In this document: positions 6,294 through 6,529 of the stretch, one piece after another
Layout of the letters: each line of letters begins with the position of its first letter
How positions within the stretch are numbered: the stretch's first letter is position 1
Assembly: GCA_030601015.1 (NCBI GenBank)
Contig: JAUVUO010000074.1
Coordinates: forward strand, 1 to 6,529
Direction: 5' to 3'
DNA length: 6,529 nucleotides
From: Candidatus Omnitrophota bacterium
GTDB lineage: Bacteria > Omnitrophota > Gorgyraeia > Duberdicusellales > 4484-171
The notes under the pieces: model-generated
What the model saw: the letters and a program-made list of their open reading frames with translations, nothing else
What the model was told of the DNA's origin: nothing
Databases searched by the model: none
Made by a program: the position numbers and the translations under genes

Positions 6294-6377
6294 TGCGAGA
6301 GAGGGGATTTGAACCCCTACAATATTGCTACCGCTAGCCCCTCAAGCTAGTGCGTCTGCCAGTTCCGCCACTCTCGC
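6294..6377 (-). tRNA. tRNA-Leu (anticodon GAG), CCA not encoded
   Basis: The minus strand folds into a complete class II cloverleaf of 84 bases: acceptor GCGAGAG with CTCTCGC, D stem GCG/CGC, anticodon stem CTAGC/GCTAG with loop TTGAGGG (anticodon GAG, reading CUC and CUU), a long variable arm of five pairs closed by GCAA, and a T arm AGGGG/CCCCT around TTCAAAT. The discriminator is A, as for leucine tRNAs. It is followed by six T and not CCA, so the 3' end must be trimmed and CCA added by a nucleotidyltransferase. Confidence 0.95.
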
Positions 6378-6407
6378 GAAAAGTGCTTTTTTGTATTTAT
6401 AGTTTAC

Positions 6408-6435
6408 ATATTATGGATAATGTTTGAATTGTCAA
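6408..6435 (-). promoter_or_regulatory. Promoter of the tRNA-Leu gene
   Basis: On the minus strand a perfect -35 TTGACA (6435-6430) and a -10 TAATAT (6413-6408) are 16 bases apart. Transcription would start near 6401, giving a leader of about 24 bases before the tRNA. It may also drive the MBL gene, for which no separate convincing promoter is visible in the 89 bases between them. Confidence 0.6.
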
Positions 6436-6456
6436 CAAAACAATTATGGAAACAAC

Positions 6457-6482
6457 TATAAGATGGCGCTGTTGCAAAATAC
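6457..6482 (+). repeat. Imperfect intergenic repeat, copy B
   Basis: This 26-base stretch is the partner of the repeat at 5401-5429, sharing the TATAAGAT start and TGCAAAATAC end with a three-base deletion and central differences. It runs straight into the palindromic sequence at the right edge and may be the outer part of the same dispersed element. Confidence 0.5.
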
Positions 6483-6493
6483 CCTTTTGTCAT

Positions 6494-6529
6494 TGTCCTC
6501 CTCCGACTTGTTCGGGGGATCTTCGGACA
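6494..6529. repeat. Nested palindrome at the right edge, candidate dispersed intergenic repeat (may continue)
   Basis: An outer stem TGTCC/GGACA (6494-6498 and 6525-6529) encloses an inner seven-pair stem CCTCCGA/TCGGGGG (6500-6506 and 6512-6518, one G-U pair). The preceding GTCATTGTCC and the CGGGGGATC core resemble the palindromic intergenic repeats built on GTCATTCC...GGGGATC found in many genomes. The last stem base is the last base of the window, so the element may extend further. Confidence 0.5.

Overview
This is a 6.5 kb stretch of an AT-rich bacterial chromosome. It has tightly packed genes, Shine-Dalgarno sites only inside operons, and a tRNA-Leu that lacks an encoded CCA. The gene mix (membrane proteins with TPR repeats resembling TMTC glycosyltransferases, a PAC2 protein, a stand-alone NnrE, a UPF0280 protein and an MBL-fold hydrolase) would fit an uncultivated lineage such as Candidatus Omnitrophota. 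That placement is an impression from gene content and composition, not a demonstrated assignment.

Layout. Bases 1-2466 (minus strand) hold two tandem paralogues of a multi-pass membrane protein. The upstream copy is complete (656 residues). The downstream copy starts on the last gene's stop codon (TAATG overlap) and runs off the left edge after 165 residues. Bases 2467-2668 are a divergent spacer with an extended -10 promoter almost touching the left gene, a minus-strand terminator-like hairpin, and a weak promoter for the right gene. Bases 2669-3640 (plus) encode a PAC2-family protein followed by an AT-rich terminator. Bases 3817-5209 (plus) are a two-gene operon: NAD(P)HX epimerase (NnrE) and a UPF0280/ApbE-like protein, one base apart. 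Bases 5211-5330 are a GC-rich, hairpin-dense non-coding block unlike the rest of the window. Bases 5440-6377 (minus) carry tRNA-Leu(GAG) with its promoter, then an RNase Z-like MBL hydrolase. An imperfect 26-29 base repeat lies on both sides of that tRNA/MBL pair, and the right edge enters a nested palindrome.

How the genes may work together. The NnrE/UPF0280 pair is the clearest functional unit: repair of hydrated NAD(P)H next to an ApbE-like protein suggests redox-cofactor upkeep or redox-linked sulfur metabolism. The tandem membrane proteins probably glycosylate proteins or surface polymers outside the membrane using lipid-linked sugars. The other genes look like separate transcription units. 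I see no defence system, phage, transposase or CRISPR array. The points most worth a second look are the unlisted truncated paralogue, the possibly leaderless start, the structured block at 5211-5330, and the repeat pair around the tRNA/MBL unit.
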